64,000 nt of DNA from Struthio camelus (taxonomy: Eukaryota; Chordata; Aves; Struthioniformes; Struthionidae), in NCBI RefSeq assembly GCF_040807025.1, contig NC_090942.1, positions 177,944,247-178,008,246 of the forward strand, given 5' to 3'. Shown piece by piece: positions 1 to 14,000 of this stretch. Position 1 is the stretch's first letter; the number at the start of each line of letters is the position of its first letter. Below the pieces are notes generated by a model, which was not told the origin of the DNA, searched no databases, and saw only the letters and a program-made list of their open reading frames with translations. Made by a program: the position numbers and the translations under genes.

Positions 1-2990
1 CAGGAAATACTGACCACATGAGCCTGTCTCACATCCGCTCCATCTGGGACTTAGGCTAGTCAGGGCTACAGAAAAGTAGGAAGGAAAGCGTCCACTGCAT
101 TTTTTGTGGGGCTCAATCCATTAGGAAAACATCTAATACATTAGGTCCATCAAGGGTTTGTAGATGGAGGATTACCCACTTTCCCACCCCTCCCCTACTT
201 TGGGCAAAAGAAAGGTATCAAGCTATGTCATTTGGCTGTATGGGTCTTGAGAACTTTACCATCATACAGGAAGGCATCTAATCAAGGTAGGCAGCAGATG
301 AGCGGGTGGCTTTTGGATCACAATGCAATGCTTAGGCATTACAATTCCACCTAAGTCCTGCTGTATATGCTTCAAGTCCTTTGTTAGATCCAGCCCCATA
401 ATGGTATCTATACAACTATGACTTCAAGCCTATATTGACATGAGAAGGTGAAAAGGTTGGAGGATGTTCAAGTGGCTGGCTTAAACATTTCACCAGGGGA
501 ACTCCATATGCTCTTGGCACAGAAGCACAAGATTGAGTTGCTTCTCTCTCAATCCTAAAAGCTAAAGAATCTCTAAAGGTAGGCAAGCTTCTCATAAAAT
601 ATTGAAAAGACTAAAAGGATGACCTGACTTTCTGTCACATAAAACTCCTTTGAAGGAGGAAGAAGGGTTTTTTTTTTTCCTTTTCAGAGGAAAAAGAGAT
701 GGAAGAGTAAGAGAAATTCTGGACCTAACTGTGAGAACACTCCTCTAAAGGAATGGACAATCAAACTTTGTCACCACCTTGTCTTAAAAAAACTAGTAAG
801 GAATCTCTGCAAGTAGAGATGGGTCCTCTCGCTCTTTACCCAAATGAATGTTAACTTCAGTGGTGAGAAATCTCTCAGAGACCTGTCTAAAAGTGTATCA
901 AATTTTCTTTCCCTGTGCTACCTCTTTAGAAAACTGTGATTTACTTCTCTTTTTCCTTGGAGTTTTTCACAATGTTTGTATACCTGTTTATTTTTAGTGT
1001 TACTCTCCCAACATTGATTTTCCTTTAGCCTTCTCCATTTCAAGTCCTTTCCTGAATGAAACCCCCGAAGTTCAATGCTTTTTAGCCCTCTACTTTATAA
1101 AGGTTTTGCTCAACCCTTAACTTCATGGAACAGCAAGATTTCTGCAATTTACACTTTTCAGTTTCTTAAATGGCTCCCCTGTTCCTTCCCCACCTTTTCT
1201 TCCCATTTAACAAGAGCGTGCCTTCTAAGATAATAAAGATTCTAGAAAAAGAGAGCTCTTCATTTATTTCATTCATACTTAGGCTTTTTCAGCTCTGAGT
1301 TTCTAGAAAATACATGCACGTATATAACACTTATTTATAGAGGCAAAAGAAGAAACTTAATGAGAGAAGTATTGCCTCAGAAAAGGTTTGCAGAGTTGAG
1401 TTTTAAGAGGTGCCTGACAAGAAAAGAGCTTCACACAAGCTTAGGCTCATTGACAGCCCAAAAGATTTCGGTGTCCCTTAGGTCCTATGTGATAACTGAT
1501 AGTGATGTAAGGCTATCTCAGAGAACGCTGGTCACCAATATTTAGACAAGTAAATAAGCCTGCAGGGATGGGATTCAGCTCCAGATGGTAGGCACCAGAA
1601 TTTAGGAACCTGAGCATAGACTCCTTGGTATGAGCTAGGTATTTAAGTGCCTACGTGGTCATTATAGATCTTGTGAATGCAGCCAGTATTGGAGTATGGA
1701 GAGTTACTCAGCTGACTAAATGGAAGTGTCTACTTTAGGGCATAAATTCCTTTCCGTGTAATGAGCTTACTTCCGTTGTCTAAAAAAAAAGCTATCTTGT
1801 GCCCTTTGAAGTGCCCTGGACACCCTACCTGGCCTCCAGTTGCCTGTCCAGAAGTTATGGACATCCGTGAGAGGCCCACATTGTGTTGTGTCTGAAAGCG
1901 CCTTCTAAGTGCCTCAGGTTTATTAAAATACAAGGTTTAAATGACCCCAATGGAGGAACCTGAATTCTCCTCCCATTTTCTACAATGGGAAGTTAGATTC
2001 CTCGCTCACATTTAGATAGCTGAATTTCTGTGCTTGAGGCCAAAGCTGAATTTTACTCTAGGGGACTGCCTTTGAAATGGCAGTGTACAGAGAAAAGAAC
2101 TAAACCCCCTTTTAGAGTGGAAACATTAAAGACACTTGCAAATACCTTGGGAACCACAGACTGTAGATAATTCATTTCCATACTTATTTCTCAGAGTTAA
2201 AACCTCTTTTTGAAATGTTGGGGATAAGAAGCATGTCTCTAGTAATGCTTCTAGATTCTTTCTCGCTTCTGTTTCTCTTGCCGTCCCTATGATCCCCTCA
2301 GCGTCCTGGCTTCACCTTCTCTCAGTTTCTCTGAAACTTCTCCAGATCCCCAGTAACAGCATACCCCAGTTCCAACCACACCCGCGCACATTCCTATTGT
2401 CCACTGTGGTAATACTCCCTTTTCACAAAGTGTCACAGAAAAAAAAAATACAGGCGTGGCAAGATTTGCATGTACTTTTAACAAGTACCTGTTCTCACAA
2501 AGGGACACTAATCCAGCTGCATGGCTGAATACTTACTGGGAACTTTTTACAAATGCACTTAGCTCTTGGGTGGATCCTCCAAGTGACACTTCAGATAATG
2601 TTGCTTACCAGGAAAGTAGTAGAAACAACTGCATTTATTCAAACATCAAAGGTTATTTTTCTTTTAAGGATAATTTACTAGAACAGCTTGCCTTACTAAG
2701 CTCTGGCTAGTTGCTCCACCTGCAGTACTTGATTAATCTACAGTAGCTGTTTAACTAAGCTATGTTAGAGAATAGTGCAATGAAAGGGAGAAATGGTAGA
2801 ACTGAAAGTCCTAAAATTCCCAGAGCTCTTCTTCAACCTTCTCCTTTTGTCATCTTTCATTCATTTTGTATGATAGCAACCTTGCTAAGAACAATAGCGA
2901 TACATTGCTAAGTACACCGGAAAGCCAGCGGAGAGTAGTTTTTTTGAATACAAATGATCCTTAAAATCATTTACTTCAGAAATCAGACAA
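1..2990. other. AT-rich non-coding stretch, no gene recognised
   Basis: Open frames here are at most 84 codons, unrelated to any family I know, and consistent with chance. From about 1550 to 2040 the text has a dispersed-repeat feel, with 'taggcacc' and 'gtgcct' words. One segment (about 1820-1870) shares, in reverse complement, the word GCAACTGGAGGC and its surroundings with about 29215-29235. That suggests two degraded copies of one unnamed repeat. I see no promoter or exon. Confidence 0.6.
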
Positions 2991-2992
2991 AG

Positions 2993-3037
2993 GGGGGATT
3001 AGCTCAGAGCACCGTGGTAAACGCTTGCGATCATGTA
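2993..3037 (+). repeat. tRNA-Ala-like 5' fragment
   Basis: The stretch begins GGGGGATTAGCTCAG and continues with TGGTAAACGCTTGC and CATG. It resembles the acceptor, D-arm and anticodon-arm half of a eukaryotic tRNA-Ala, with a short insertion in the D loop. No T-arm or B box (GGTTCRANYCC) follows, so it is not a functional tRNA gene. It could be a truncated tRNA pseudogene, the head of a decayed SINE, or chance similarity. Confidence 0.4.
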
Positions 3038-3744
3038 CTTCAATAAACAGTAGTCTCTTCAGAGAATTAGTATTTTGGTGTCCTTTAAGTATTATATAAC
3101 GTAAATTACATGACACCATAAGTCATGAGATACCATAAAAGTACAGGAAAGCAATGCCTCTATTCTCAGTGCCAGAACTTCACTTTAATTTATGATGGCA
3201 TATACATAACGTGATTCTTTCAAGGGTTGACAACCCACTCTTAGACTAAGCTGCCTATTGCATTTATGTAGCAAAACTCCTGAAGAAATTAATTCATGCT
3301 ATTTAGCTCTTGTCTTATTTTTGCTAACTTTTAGCTTTTAAAAAAAGCTAATTTGTTTAATCTCCTATCATTTTTATTTCTCTCCAGTTTTGTATTAAAT
3401 AGCTTACCAAATCAAAAACTTATTCAATGAATGATCTCAAGAGGGTGGAGAATCCAGTTCATAAGTGCACTTCAGCCCAGATATTTTTCTGTTCCCTCTG
3501 CTTTATTTTATTTTTGGATTGTTTTGACAAATCCTAAATGAAAAAAAGAAAAACATCAAATATTATACAACTATGTAAGGCTGGCAGTTTGAAGTTAACT
3601 CTTTCCACTGGAAATATTCTATTTCTAAATAGATTGTGTCTCCAGCTGAAACATCTCTCAGATATAAAATCCAGATCCAATATCTCTTTATGGGGAGTGC
3701 GGCAGCTCCCTGAGCAGATGCCTACAAGCACAGTGAGTCTTCAG

Positions 3745-3812
3745 CAAGGACTGAACCTGGGATCGCCAACACCCCAGCACAGCTGTCCACCCTTTGAGCT
3801 AAAGGAGTCACT
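3745..3812 (-). mobile_element. tRNA-derived SINE head (fragment)
   Basis: On the minus strand an A-box-like TTAGCTCAAAGGGTGG (3787-3802) is followed about 30 bases later by a B-box-like GGTTCAGTCC (3748-3757). This is the spacing and order of a Pol III internal promoter. The segment lacks a full cloverleaf, so it is best read as the 5' part of an old tRNA-derived SINE or a tRNA pseudogene. A plus-strand open frame (3538-3876) runs through it and is not credible as a gene. Confidence 0.5.
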
Positions 3813-4039
3813 CTGTCCCTTCTCTCTTATTCAGGACATGGGCCCGTCACCAGAGGAGCTCAGCCAACCTGAGTAAGCCAGGCCAATGTTAATCAAAAAC
3901 AATGCAAAAATCACTGGAGGTGTTTACCTTTATGTCAAGCCCAGAAATATATTCTCTAATTGCATTATTAAGAGGCAGTTAGTAGCGTTCGGTTTGGGGA
4001 GGGGAAGCAATGTTTTCCTCGTGTGTACCTAAAGGAGAC

Positions 4040-5045
4040 CTGGAAATCAAAATGCGCCGCGTGGTGGTGCAGGGGGCGGCTTGGTGGGCGCTACCTGCCG
4101 CCCCGCTCCACGGCCAGCGCTCAGTCAGGGGCCAAAGCCTGGGGGGGAGCCGGAGCCCCCCGCTCCGGGAGCCTTCCCCGCGCCGCTGACGAGCCTGGCG
4201 CTGCCTCGGAAAATGGCTTGCAGATGTCGGCATCGCAGCCCCCCGCACTTTACCCTGCTCCTTTGTTCTCGCTCCCTGAATATGAGGTGTGTTGGGCTGG
4301 AAGCTGCTATCGTTTGCACCACGAAGAAGCAGGGAAGCTCCACTGATTACCTCTGGGTTTAAACAGGCCAACTTGAGAGCAGAGCTGAGCCCCCCCACCC
4401 CTTTTTTTTTTAATTACTGTAAATCGCGGTGGGTTTTGGAAAAAAAGAAAAAAACAATGACACAGTAATGACCTGCACTGCTACGATCCTGAGAAGCTAC
4501 AGATTCCTCCCGCTGACAAATCACCTCGGTTTTGGCCCCGTCTCCCACCTAAAGCCCATTTTTGGCTCCGCGCGGCCGCCCTGCGGGCAGGCAGGACATT
4601 GCTGCCGGGGGCGAGGGGGGGCGGCTGGGGGGCTGCCCCAGGGCTCCCCTCGCCGCCGGCCAGCCGTGGGGCAGGGCCGGAGCCACCCCCGCAGGCCGCC
4701 GCGTCGCCATGGCAACGGGCCGGCGGCCTCCTGCCGCTGCTGCTGGGCCTCGGGCCGAGCGGCCGGTGGGGTCCCCGGGCTGGAGGCGGGGGGCGAAGAG
4801 GGTGACGAGGGGCTTCGTTAGTATGCGCGGCCATTCGCCTCTGCGCCGGGCGGCCGGGCCGGCCGGGCGAACAAAGCGGCGCTTCATGGGCCGGCGGGGC
4901 CGGCGTACACAAGTCGCTCTGTGCGGGGCTGCAGATGTTTGGCGCGGCGAGGGGCTCGGCGGTCGGAGAGGGCGGACGCCAACGGCGGCGGTGAACGCGT
5001 TCAGTCAGACCGCCGCGGCCGGAGCGGACTAGAGAGAAAAGGGGC
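4040..5045. promoter_or_regulatory. CpG island 1, probable promoter
   Basis: About 1 kb of very GC-rich, CpG-dense sequence sits abruptly in AT-rich DNA. It is the usual signature of a TATA-less vertebrate promoter and first exon. It contains a near-ideal RFX X-box (4703-4716), YY1-like AAAATGGC (about 4208) and a SOX-like GAACAAAG (about 4868). Many long frames open here on both strands (for example 4481-5047 minus and 4562-5032 plus). They are low-complexity P/R/G/A peptides expected from GC-rich DNA, and I recognise none. Splice-donor-like words exist on both strands (for example CAG|GTAGCG on the minus strand near 4092), so direction is undecided. The transcription unit may lead left, right or both ways. 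Confidence 0.75.
4703..4716. promoter_or_regulatory. RFX X-box
   Basis: The sequence GTCGCCATGGCAAC is a full match to the imperfect palindrome GTYNCC-AT-RGNAAC bound by RFX-family winged-helix factors. RFX proteins drive ciliary genes and some others from CpG-island promoters. Its place in the middle of the island makes it a plausible functional site. A single site does not name the gene. Confidence 0.65.
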
Positions 5046-5049
5046 AAAA

Positions 5050-8000
5050 CTAGGAATTAGCGGCCCTCTCTTTCTGTCCATAGGAAAACGCAGCACTTAA
5101 TCGTGGTGGCAGCCAACCGGCCGCGCTGAAGCTGGAATTTATTTCAGTTAAACTACATGTAGGAGAAACCAATACGTTTTGGTATGACCGTAACACATGA
5201 AGTATTTTGCATTTACTTTTATATTTACACCAGTCATGAGGTTACAACAGAGCCAGCAAAGCAGCTTGCTCACTGAACCCCAGCAACCCCAAAGGCCGCC
5301 ATGCAGCTCCCGGCCTTGGTCAGGGCTGGACCCTGACCCCACAGCCGTGTCCCAGTCTTGTGCCGACTGACTTCCCCAAACCTGGAAAGGAAAAGGCCGT
5401 TTTCCCCCAGGAGGAAAGGAGGGAGGGAGAACCCCGCTCTGCCGTAACTGCCGTGGGCTCCCCGCTGCAAAGGGGCGTCTCGTTGGGAAGCCAGCAGCAA
5501 ATGAGCTGTGTCCTTGCCAGCAGGTGCCAGCGGGGATTTAGAGCAGTGCCCGCCTTCCAGGCTTAGGGGGCTATTTAAAAATTAAAAAAGCCAAAAAGCG
5601 AAAATAAAAAGAGTATTAGCAATACTTAACAGAGAGGGGAAAAAAAAGGTGGGGGTTGTTTGGTGATTTGCTCTCTCTGTTGAGTAGCCAGAAGAAAAAA
5701 CTCACCTAGGGAATGCCCCTTGCTAAGTGGGAAAAGCTGCCTTCTTTAATTAATACTAGCCCTTTGCCCAAGAAGAAAAGGAAGGAATATGCCCATTATT
5801 TTAGCTCTGGAGAAGCCTCAGATCTTTAGGAGTCATACTGAGCCCAACCCTCTTTTCTTCATCCCCTCCTCCCTTCATTACCACCACACATAGGGACTTG
5901 CACATACACACAAAAGGAAAAGGGAGTGCAGAAAAGCATTTCTGAGCAATTACCTGAGAAATTGGATACAGCGCGATAGGGCACTGTGGGTACACCTATA
6001 CTCTGAGGAATTCAAAGCAAAGAAGTAACCTTTGCAGTAACCCCTTTCCGAACCACACCTCATTTAGTACACTAATCCATCCATCACTGAAATGCATTTG
6101 TCCAGAGCATGCAAAGGACGGTTTTAGTACCATTTCTAACAAAGTGGAATCTCATATTCAGAAAATCACATGGTTATACATAAACACATTAAAATCTCAC
6201 TCTAATATAGATTATATATAATTCTCTCTAAATGCACTAAAATAGCAATAGCTATACACCAGATAGTCGGTCAGCCCCTTTTTCAGATATCTGCTTTCCT
6301 GTTTCCTGTTCCTATAATGCTTTAAAAATAATACCTTGCTGTATGAAAAAGATATGAAGCCCTGTTTTGCTAATGCAAACCTATCAACATTCACAGTGAT
6401 GCTAATAAACACAGTAAATGTGTTTGTACTAATTGTAATCATGAAAGCATTATAATGAAGAAATATAGTCATTTACATTTTTAGGGGATTATTTTTTCAT
6501 TCAGCTACTAAGGTTTGAGTCCTATCTTTCTTATAACAAATATTCAGTTTTGCTAGTGGCCTTGTTTTTTTGCAGAACTGTGTGTGACTGAGAGCTTATG
6601 TTTAACGGGATTATTTTTCTTGTATGGGAAAAGTCTGCTGTAAGTTTTGAAAAGATGTTACACTTTTGTTCTTTTTGACCTGCATTTCATTTATACCCTT
6701 TCTTTCTGTGCATAGACCCTGTCATTGTAATCTATGAATATGATAACTTTGTCTCAGTTTTTGCAATGATTCCAGAGGTACACTTGGAAAATATCCTAGT
6801 AATGTATTCACATGAAGACGTAGCTCCAGGTAGTAGGAACACAGTGATCACAAGCAAAACTTGACAAAAGACATCACTTCATTTAAAAATATTGAGACCC
6901 TGAACATATCTTAATCTCACAATCCCTGCTGAAGTGTGAGGAATCTTCAAACTGAATATCTGTCTGAAGAGGAATATGAAGCCGAAATTTGTAACCAAGG
7001 ATGCACTATTCACAGCACTTTTATTTAGCACTTAATTATGAAGCAGTGCTCAGAGATTGTTGCCATTAGAAACTGAGCCCTAGTCGCTGGGGTTATGGCC
7101 AGGCTGCCATGTCTACCCCCACCCTCCTCCCCTGTTCTCTTCCTGCTTCGCTGACTGACCTTGCCCTGCTTGGCTGAGCTGAACCTCGAGGTCCTGCAGT
7201 GTTTTACGTTGCTGGGCTGTAACGTCTAGGGTGTGAGCATGCAAAGGGTGGTGCCATCATCAAGAACAAGAGTATTTCCCTTTGCTGAAAACCTGTCAGC
7301 TGTAATTTAATATCACTGAATATCATGTAACAAATATAAAAGCTACGTGACAGTGGAAATGTCTCTTTTCCTACTGATTTAGGCTGGAATACAGCAAAGT
7401 TTCCATTTACTTCTAGCCGTTGTGAAAAGAAAGCTCTATTGACCTATTTTGACGCTAAGCCAGGGAGGTGACTACATCAGTCAGAAGCTGATGATTTTTG
7501 TTTCCGAACTCACCCGCCAGAATTTTAATACCGTGCTTTGTTTGAACTGAAAGGCTGTCATTTCAGTGCTTTTAATTCACCATTGATCTCAGCATTATGT
7601 ATTTTACATGGTATATTGGAGATATAACATTAGCCATCATTATAATGTTCTTTATGTACTCAAAAATTATTGAGTGTTTAAGCCTGAAAAATGTCTCCAG
7701 TGAATAGTCACATTACACTGTGATACTGAGCAGTCTTCAGTGCAAAGATTTCACAGGTTTGCTTGTCTCCTCTACTTCCCAGGGAGGGTCTGATCCTTTA
7801 CTACTCAAGGCATTTGAAGTTCTGTAGTTGACTTCTGTGGGGAACAGAAGCAAGCCTTGAGGTCACCTAATTTTACATGTCACTGAGCATATCCCCAAAT
7901 GGGAGCTAAGAGTATGCAGCATATGGCAGAATAAGATCCTGAATTAATTATCCTGGGAGCAATTGATCCTCAGAATGATTTCACAACTTCCAAAGGTGCT

Positions 8001-11000
8001 GATACACAGCAGCACAATACCAGCTTTGCAGACCAGCGAGGGGATGGTCACCTTAAAGCAACAAAGCGTTAGAAAATGTTTTGAGAGAACAATGCATTAG
8101 CAGAACATTACCACCTTTAATTTTGTTTGTCAATAGGTTGAACTGGCTCATTACTGGCACGAGGAGGAGGGACTGCTTGTGTTTTCTATCACATCAGTTC
8201 TGCTAGATAGGATTCCTTGAGATGGACCTAGCAGCATTTCTGCTGTTGTTTTGAAAGGATAAATTTGAACTAGGTTGTCCAATACTGACCGCAGGGTTTT
8301 TGGTTTTTTTTCCCCCCCAAAGATACTAAGTTCAGTTAGGCCCTGAAGTTCCTCTCCCTATCAGTCACCTGATAATCTTCCCCCTCTACATGATGCTGTC
8401 TGGCCTCACGGCTAGAGTGACAGCTGGGCATTGCGTTGTGCCTGGTGAGACTGCAGTCCCCTATGAGGGAAGCCTCTGTGGCAATTCTCTTGTGAGATGA
8501 AGGAGCTCTTCAAACCTTCCACTCATTACCCTTTTGTAGCAGTACCACATTCAGTTTGAATCTGTAACTAAGTCTTGGATTACAAGGGCAGGCATAAACC
8601 TTGTGCCTAGAGTCCTTGTTGAACAGAGATGAATGTGTCAGTTGGGATGGCAGGCAGAAGCTATAGTCTCTACCTGCAGTACCTAGAAAACCACTGTTTC
8701 AGACAATGTAGGAGTTCAAATATGTCTGACATTTGGGAAAGTTAGAAGAAATACTGGTTGACAAAAACAGCAGTTTTAAAAAATAATCCTCAAGCACAAT
8801 ATCTAAAAATGCTGAGATGCTGAGATTACCTGAAATAAATCTAAGCGGAAAGATGTAGAGATGGAAAAGAACTTTCATGGAGATATGGCGAACATGCTCA
8901 TTGATGTAAGTTACGGTGAAATAAAATCTAATAAAAAGAATAGAAAAAGAAAGTGTTTACAATCTGAGACATCCTTTTTTTTTTCTGTGGCAAACTCAAA
9001 ATCTCTATATTGGCTTTCACTTTTACAATCAGAACTAATTTTTTCAGAGAATATCTTCCCACTACAAACAGTATGCTGACAATAAATGTCTTCCACACAT
9101 TAACATTATTTTGTTTTAAGTAAGGAAAATTTTTTCAGTGCTTTAACACTTCTTCAGACTGTGAAGGCCCATTGTTATATCCCTTCCTGTATCTGTAGAA
9201 ACTCAGATTGGTAGCTAAGAAGCTAAAGCACAAACAAGGAACACTACATTTAGATCTGTCTCTTTTGTAAGCTTTGCTGTCCTTGGCTACTTAACATACA
9301 GTGACCAGCACACTGGAAAACATCTCAGAAATATTATGGAAATCAACAGCTTTATCAGGTTTGTGGTTCCCAACAACAGAAATATTTGGAACCTGATCTG
9401 TTTAACTGTCCAGTATTTTTCCAAAGAGATGGCAAGCATTCTTAGCACTTCAGATTACCCAGCAACATATTTAAGAGTAACCCTTTAACATAAAGGAAAG
9501 TTAAACTTTCTAAGCTCTTAAAATGTCATCATTTGTTTAATTTATACAACAATCATTAACATACCTCATTGCTTCAAGAGAGTGTTCTTACTTTAGAAAC
9601 CAAAATTTGTCTGTCAGAGAGAAATTCGGATGTGTGTTTTCCTAAGCAGTGAGGCCTAGCTTTAGTATCTTCGTCTGGTTCAACAAATTACTGCTGGTGA
9701 TTGGTACCTTCTCTCCTTGGCCTAGAAATAATCATGCAATGCAGAAGAGCACAAATAAAGGAAAATTCTAAATTCATCTTATCAGCTTTTTCTGACTACT
9801 CACAGAGACAACTGAATATCTGACTCTTCAGGCCCACATTCAATCTACATTTGAAGAACCAGATAGCAAAAGAAAAATTTGCTTCCTCTCTCCAAAGAAG
9901 ATGCAAAATTGCTTATTCAGTGTCAGCTTATTGAGGTACCTGCTTAGATGTGTAAGGCTGAAAAGAAAGCATACTGCTCTTCCCTAGCTTACATATTGCC
10001 CAGGCAGGATCTCTTCCCTTAAATGCTCTAAAAAGCCTTTCTGGAACAATTTACCTATGTATTGTGACAGAAGTGGAGATAAATAAGAATAGGGGCCTTG
10101 CTTCTCCCTGTGAGCTAGAACGGCTGGAGAGCTACAAAAGAGAGCTCATTCGTCACCATTTTGTGGTGTATATCAGCATGTGTCCACTCATTATTCATGA
10201 CAGTCCTCTTCTCCAGAGCTCTGGCTAGTGTGATTCAATAGCCATTGCAGTTTTGTGTCTCTCAAACACAGCTAAGCCTTCAGAAATCTGTTTATGACAG
10301 TAAGTGGGAAGTTGACAGAAAAGTAATGAAGCTTGCAAAGGTTAATTTGAATGAAAAAAACTCGTCATGAATCCATGGTAAAGAGCAATATTTTCTAATC
10401 TGTGAGACTTACACTCATACATAGTGGTCATGTGGTGGGAGGAAGGAAATTAAAAAAGGGTTTCTTTCAAGCTGACAGATTTGCTCATGAGAAATCTTGG
10501 GCTCCAAGTCTGCATTTTGTTTAAAGTAAATATATTGGCAAGACAGGCTTCACAATGAGGAACTCATTTTCAGACATTACACTAATGTCATTTTCTGATA
10601 CTAATGAATCCCATCTCCAGCACATACATGGCACTCAAGTTCTCCTTTATAGTATTCAGGACTAGAGTAAGCCCCCTGAAATGAGTGAAATTATTAGGAT
10701 TTCACTGGAATACCTGAGAACAGAACTCGGCCAGCCTGATGATCTGTACTCACATCCGCTAGTGTGTGCACTCTGTTTCCCGTCTTTGAAATAAAGAACC
10801 ACTGAAATTGTCTCATGCCTTTTGTTACAGGTGTTCTGAAAGCATTTGTAAGACATATTAGAAATTCCTCCATGCAGTCATAAGTTTCAGTTTAAGAACT
10901 TGTCTTTGATTCTAATGAGAAGGGTGCACTGAAAGCCTTCAATAAATTATTAAGCATGCCAGTGAGCCAGGTTTGGATAGCTTAATTTATATTTAATACA

Positions 11001-14000
11001 TCTCCATCCAGAGGTGGTTTCACTGAAATAAATGGAGCTTGTTCCTCTGCAAGAAGACACTAAGAAAAGCAATCAGAACCAGGCCCAGCCTTTTCTGATT
11101 CTTGGAGAGAGAGAGTATAGAAAGTATGTGATGTGTTCATGACGCATGATGAGCCAATTTGGCATCAAGACTTTTTCCTTAATAGGAAGCAATGCTGAAT
11201 ATTAGCTTATGCATTTAAATAAAGAGCTAGATAGATAAAACAAAGCATATATTAAAAAAAAAGCTGAGGTTTAGCTGAAGTGAAAGCTGCTGTTACCTAT
11301 GGCATGACAACATTTGAGCCAGTTACCTGCAGCTATGGGAACTAACCAGGCTCTTCCTAGACATTAGTCACTAGTATCCTCCAGAAAGGAATGAAAAGGT
11401 ATCATTGTTCCTACTCACAGCAGCCAAGATTTCAGAATGGTCTTTCCCATGACCCTTTGCTCTATTTGCTTGGGAGTGTTGGAGAGAGGGGGATGATTTC
11501 ACTGAATTAACAGGGACATGCCCTTCTGAAACCTTTCTGTCAAAATAACTTCTGAAACACCAAGACGAGAAGTTAAACTGGTGTTCAGCAGATTAAGGAA
11601 CATACTAACATATAAACATTTGCAATAGGAAAGAAAAATATGATTCAGTTAGTTTGTATGATTTGAGATTTGGCTGCTGAATTGCACTTGACAATCTATA
11701 GTCATTGATAATGTCAGGCTGATCTTAATGTTGTGTTTTCATCACACGAAATTATACTGTTGGGGACTCTGGAGGAGAAAACATTTACTTGCTTTTGTGA
11801 TAGTCAAGCATGAGAATCATTTCTATCATTGCCACAGATTGGGCTAAGTAGTTAAGCATATGCTTCCTTTTACATACAACCTTTAAACCTTTAAAGCCTT
11901 GCTTGATTTTAAGGAGTTTACACTCATGCATATATACTTGTACACTGTGCTGGCTGGAGAGACTGTGAATTATATGATCAGCATGGCCGGTCCCTGACTT
12001 CCCAAATTTCTGAGCGAGCAGAACTTTAAATTAAATTAGTGAGGGTTATGGGCATTCAGCAGCATCAAAAAGCCAAGTCCTAAAGATCGGAGAAAGGACA
12101 GGAAGAAGCCTGAGTTCAGGAAGGCTGCCAAAAGGTGAAAACACGTTTTGCAAGTTTACAAGAATTGCCCCATGTTGTTCTTGATAGCAACATATAGACA
12201 GAGTGAGAAGCATTTATCACCCTTGATAAACTGAGGGTAGATTTCATTTCCCTTATGAGAAAGCAGCTGGCTTGCCTGCGGAAGCAAACGGCAAACAGAA
12301 ATACAGGCCAGGGAGCTGTGCATGTAATTGCAGATTGACCAGGCTCGGTAAGAGTTAAAGAAGGAGGGCCACAAAAGCAATTGCAAACAATGAAGGAGTA
12401 GAGAAACCAACACAGAGAGAAACATCAGCTTTGGTAGGGCTTCTGTTTTTTTCCCTACGTCATATAACATGGAGGTGTTTGATACAGAAGGATTAACACA
12501 CATAGATTTGGAGAACAAAGAGAAAGAACAACAACAAAATATTGAGAAATTCATATCTGGCCTCATAAAATCTTGACTGAGATCTAAGAGAGGGGAAAAA
12601 AAGTGTTACATTTTGGCCTGTGGCACTTACATAAAAGAAAAATACTGTTTCTGAGACCGTAATAAGCACATTTTTCACTTTAATACTCCAGAAAAAAGTA
12701 AATGATTTTAAATAAATAAAACCAATGTGGGAATTCATTTCTCCTGCAGTAAGAGATAAGGTAACATGCATTAGCAACACCTATATTCTTTTAGTGTTAT
12801 ACCTGTGGGTATAAAAATTACTAACTTTCAGAAGAGAAACTTAGATATTTATCCGTTATTGCTAGTAAAAGCTTCTTTGCCATTAGATTTTAAATCTCTC
12901 TTTCTGCAATGATCTATGTATAAATTTAAATTCCTTAATCATCTTGAATGGTTACCAGTTACCTTGCTATAGTATGTGTGATATCAAAATAGCTCTATCC
13001 TTGGGGTCTTGGATGGCCCCCAGCTCAATATTAAGCCTCCCCATTCTAGAGCTACCCGCCTATATGGGGCTTTTTTTCCAGCACGCCTCTCTGTAGCTGC
13101 TTCTAAGGCAGTTTCAAACACCTACTGGTCTAAAGTGATCATTTTTTTTAGAGTTACTGTCTTCCAGCTGTGGAGATTTTCCCTTTTATCACGGAAAGGT
13201 AGCCCATCCCTGCAACGGTATTTTAACTACCTTACCTAGAAGTGAGGAGCACAGAGATGCTGATAAGATCCTTGTTAATTGCACCCTGAGATGAGACACT
13301 GGCTCCACTATCCACACACTTAAAAGGTGCCATAATCTGGAGCTGAGTCCCACCCTTGTCAACTATTCTCTTATTCTATAGCCTCTATTTTCAATCTCAG
13401 TTGTTGGCTGACAACACCAATGGTGATGTGCTAACAATACTGACAGCACCTCCATGGATTGCTCTGGCTTGCCTCACCATTCCCCCCCCACCCCGTGGGG
13501 GCAATGTACTAGTACCACAGGAACTCAGACCTCTGCTCCCAGACCTCCTGATCTCTAAACTTCCACAATGATAAGGATCAGAGGATGGACCAACTATCAG
13601 AGTCTGAAACTCTCTGACCAGGTTCTTTTAGATATTCCGCACATGGAGGGCTTACTGGCTGATACCAGATTTACTTATCTGTAGATATTTGACATTATAT
13701 GAGATTTTGATTTAGCAGAGTGATACAGCAATGTACTGAAATCATAATACAAGAATATAGCAATTATGTTACATAACTGAATCACAATGCAGATGTGATT
13801 CTCTTTACTGATCTCTTTAATATGTTCACCGTCATGGCCCTCAGAAGGAATACATGCTTTGAAACCAACTCAAGCCCATTTCTCTCTTTAAATTTTTCTT
13901 TTAGTTGTTCAGTTTTCATACTCTGTGTTGGTCTGAGCAGTATATACACCTCCCCCATGCTGGTCTGGCTAACTCAGGAAGACGTTCGCACTCTTTTGAC

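Noticed and set aside
4481..5047. 188-codon minus and 156-codon plus frames in CpG island 1
   Set aside because: Composition-driven open frames on opposite strands. Neither contains a recognised domain.
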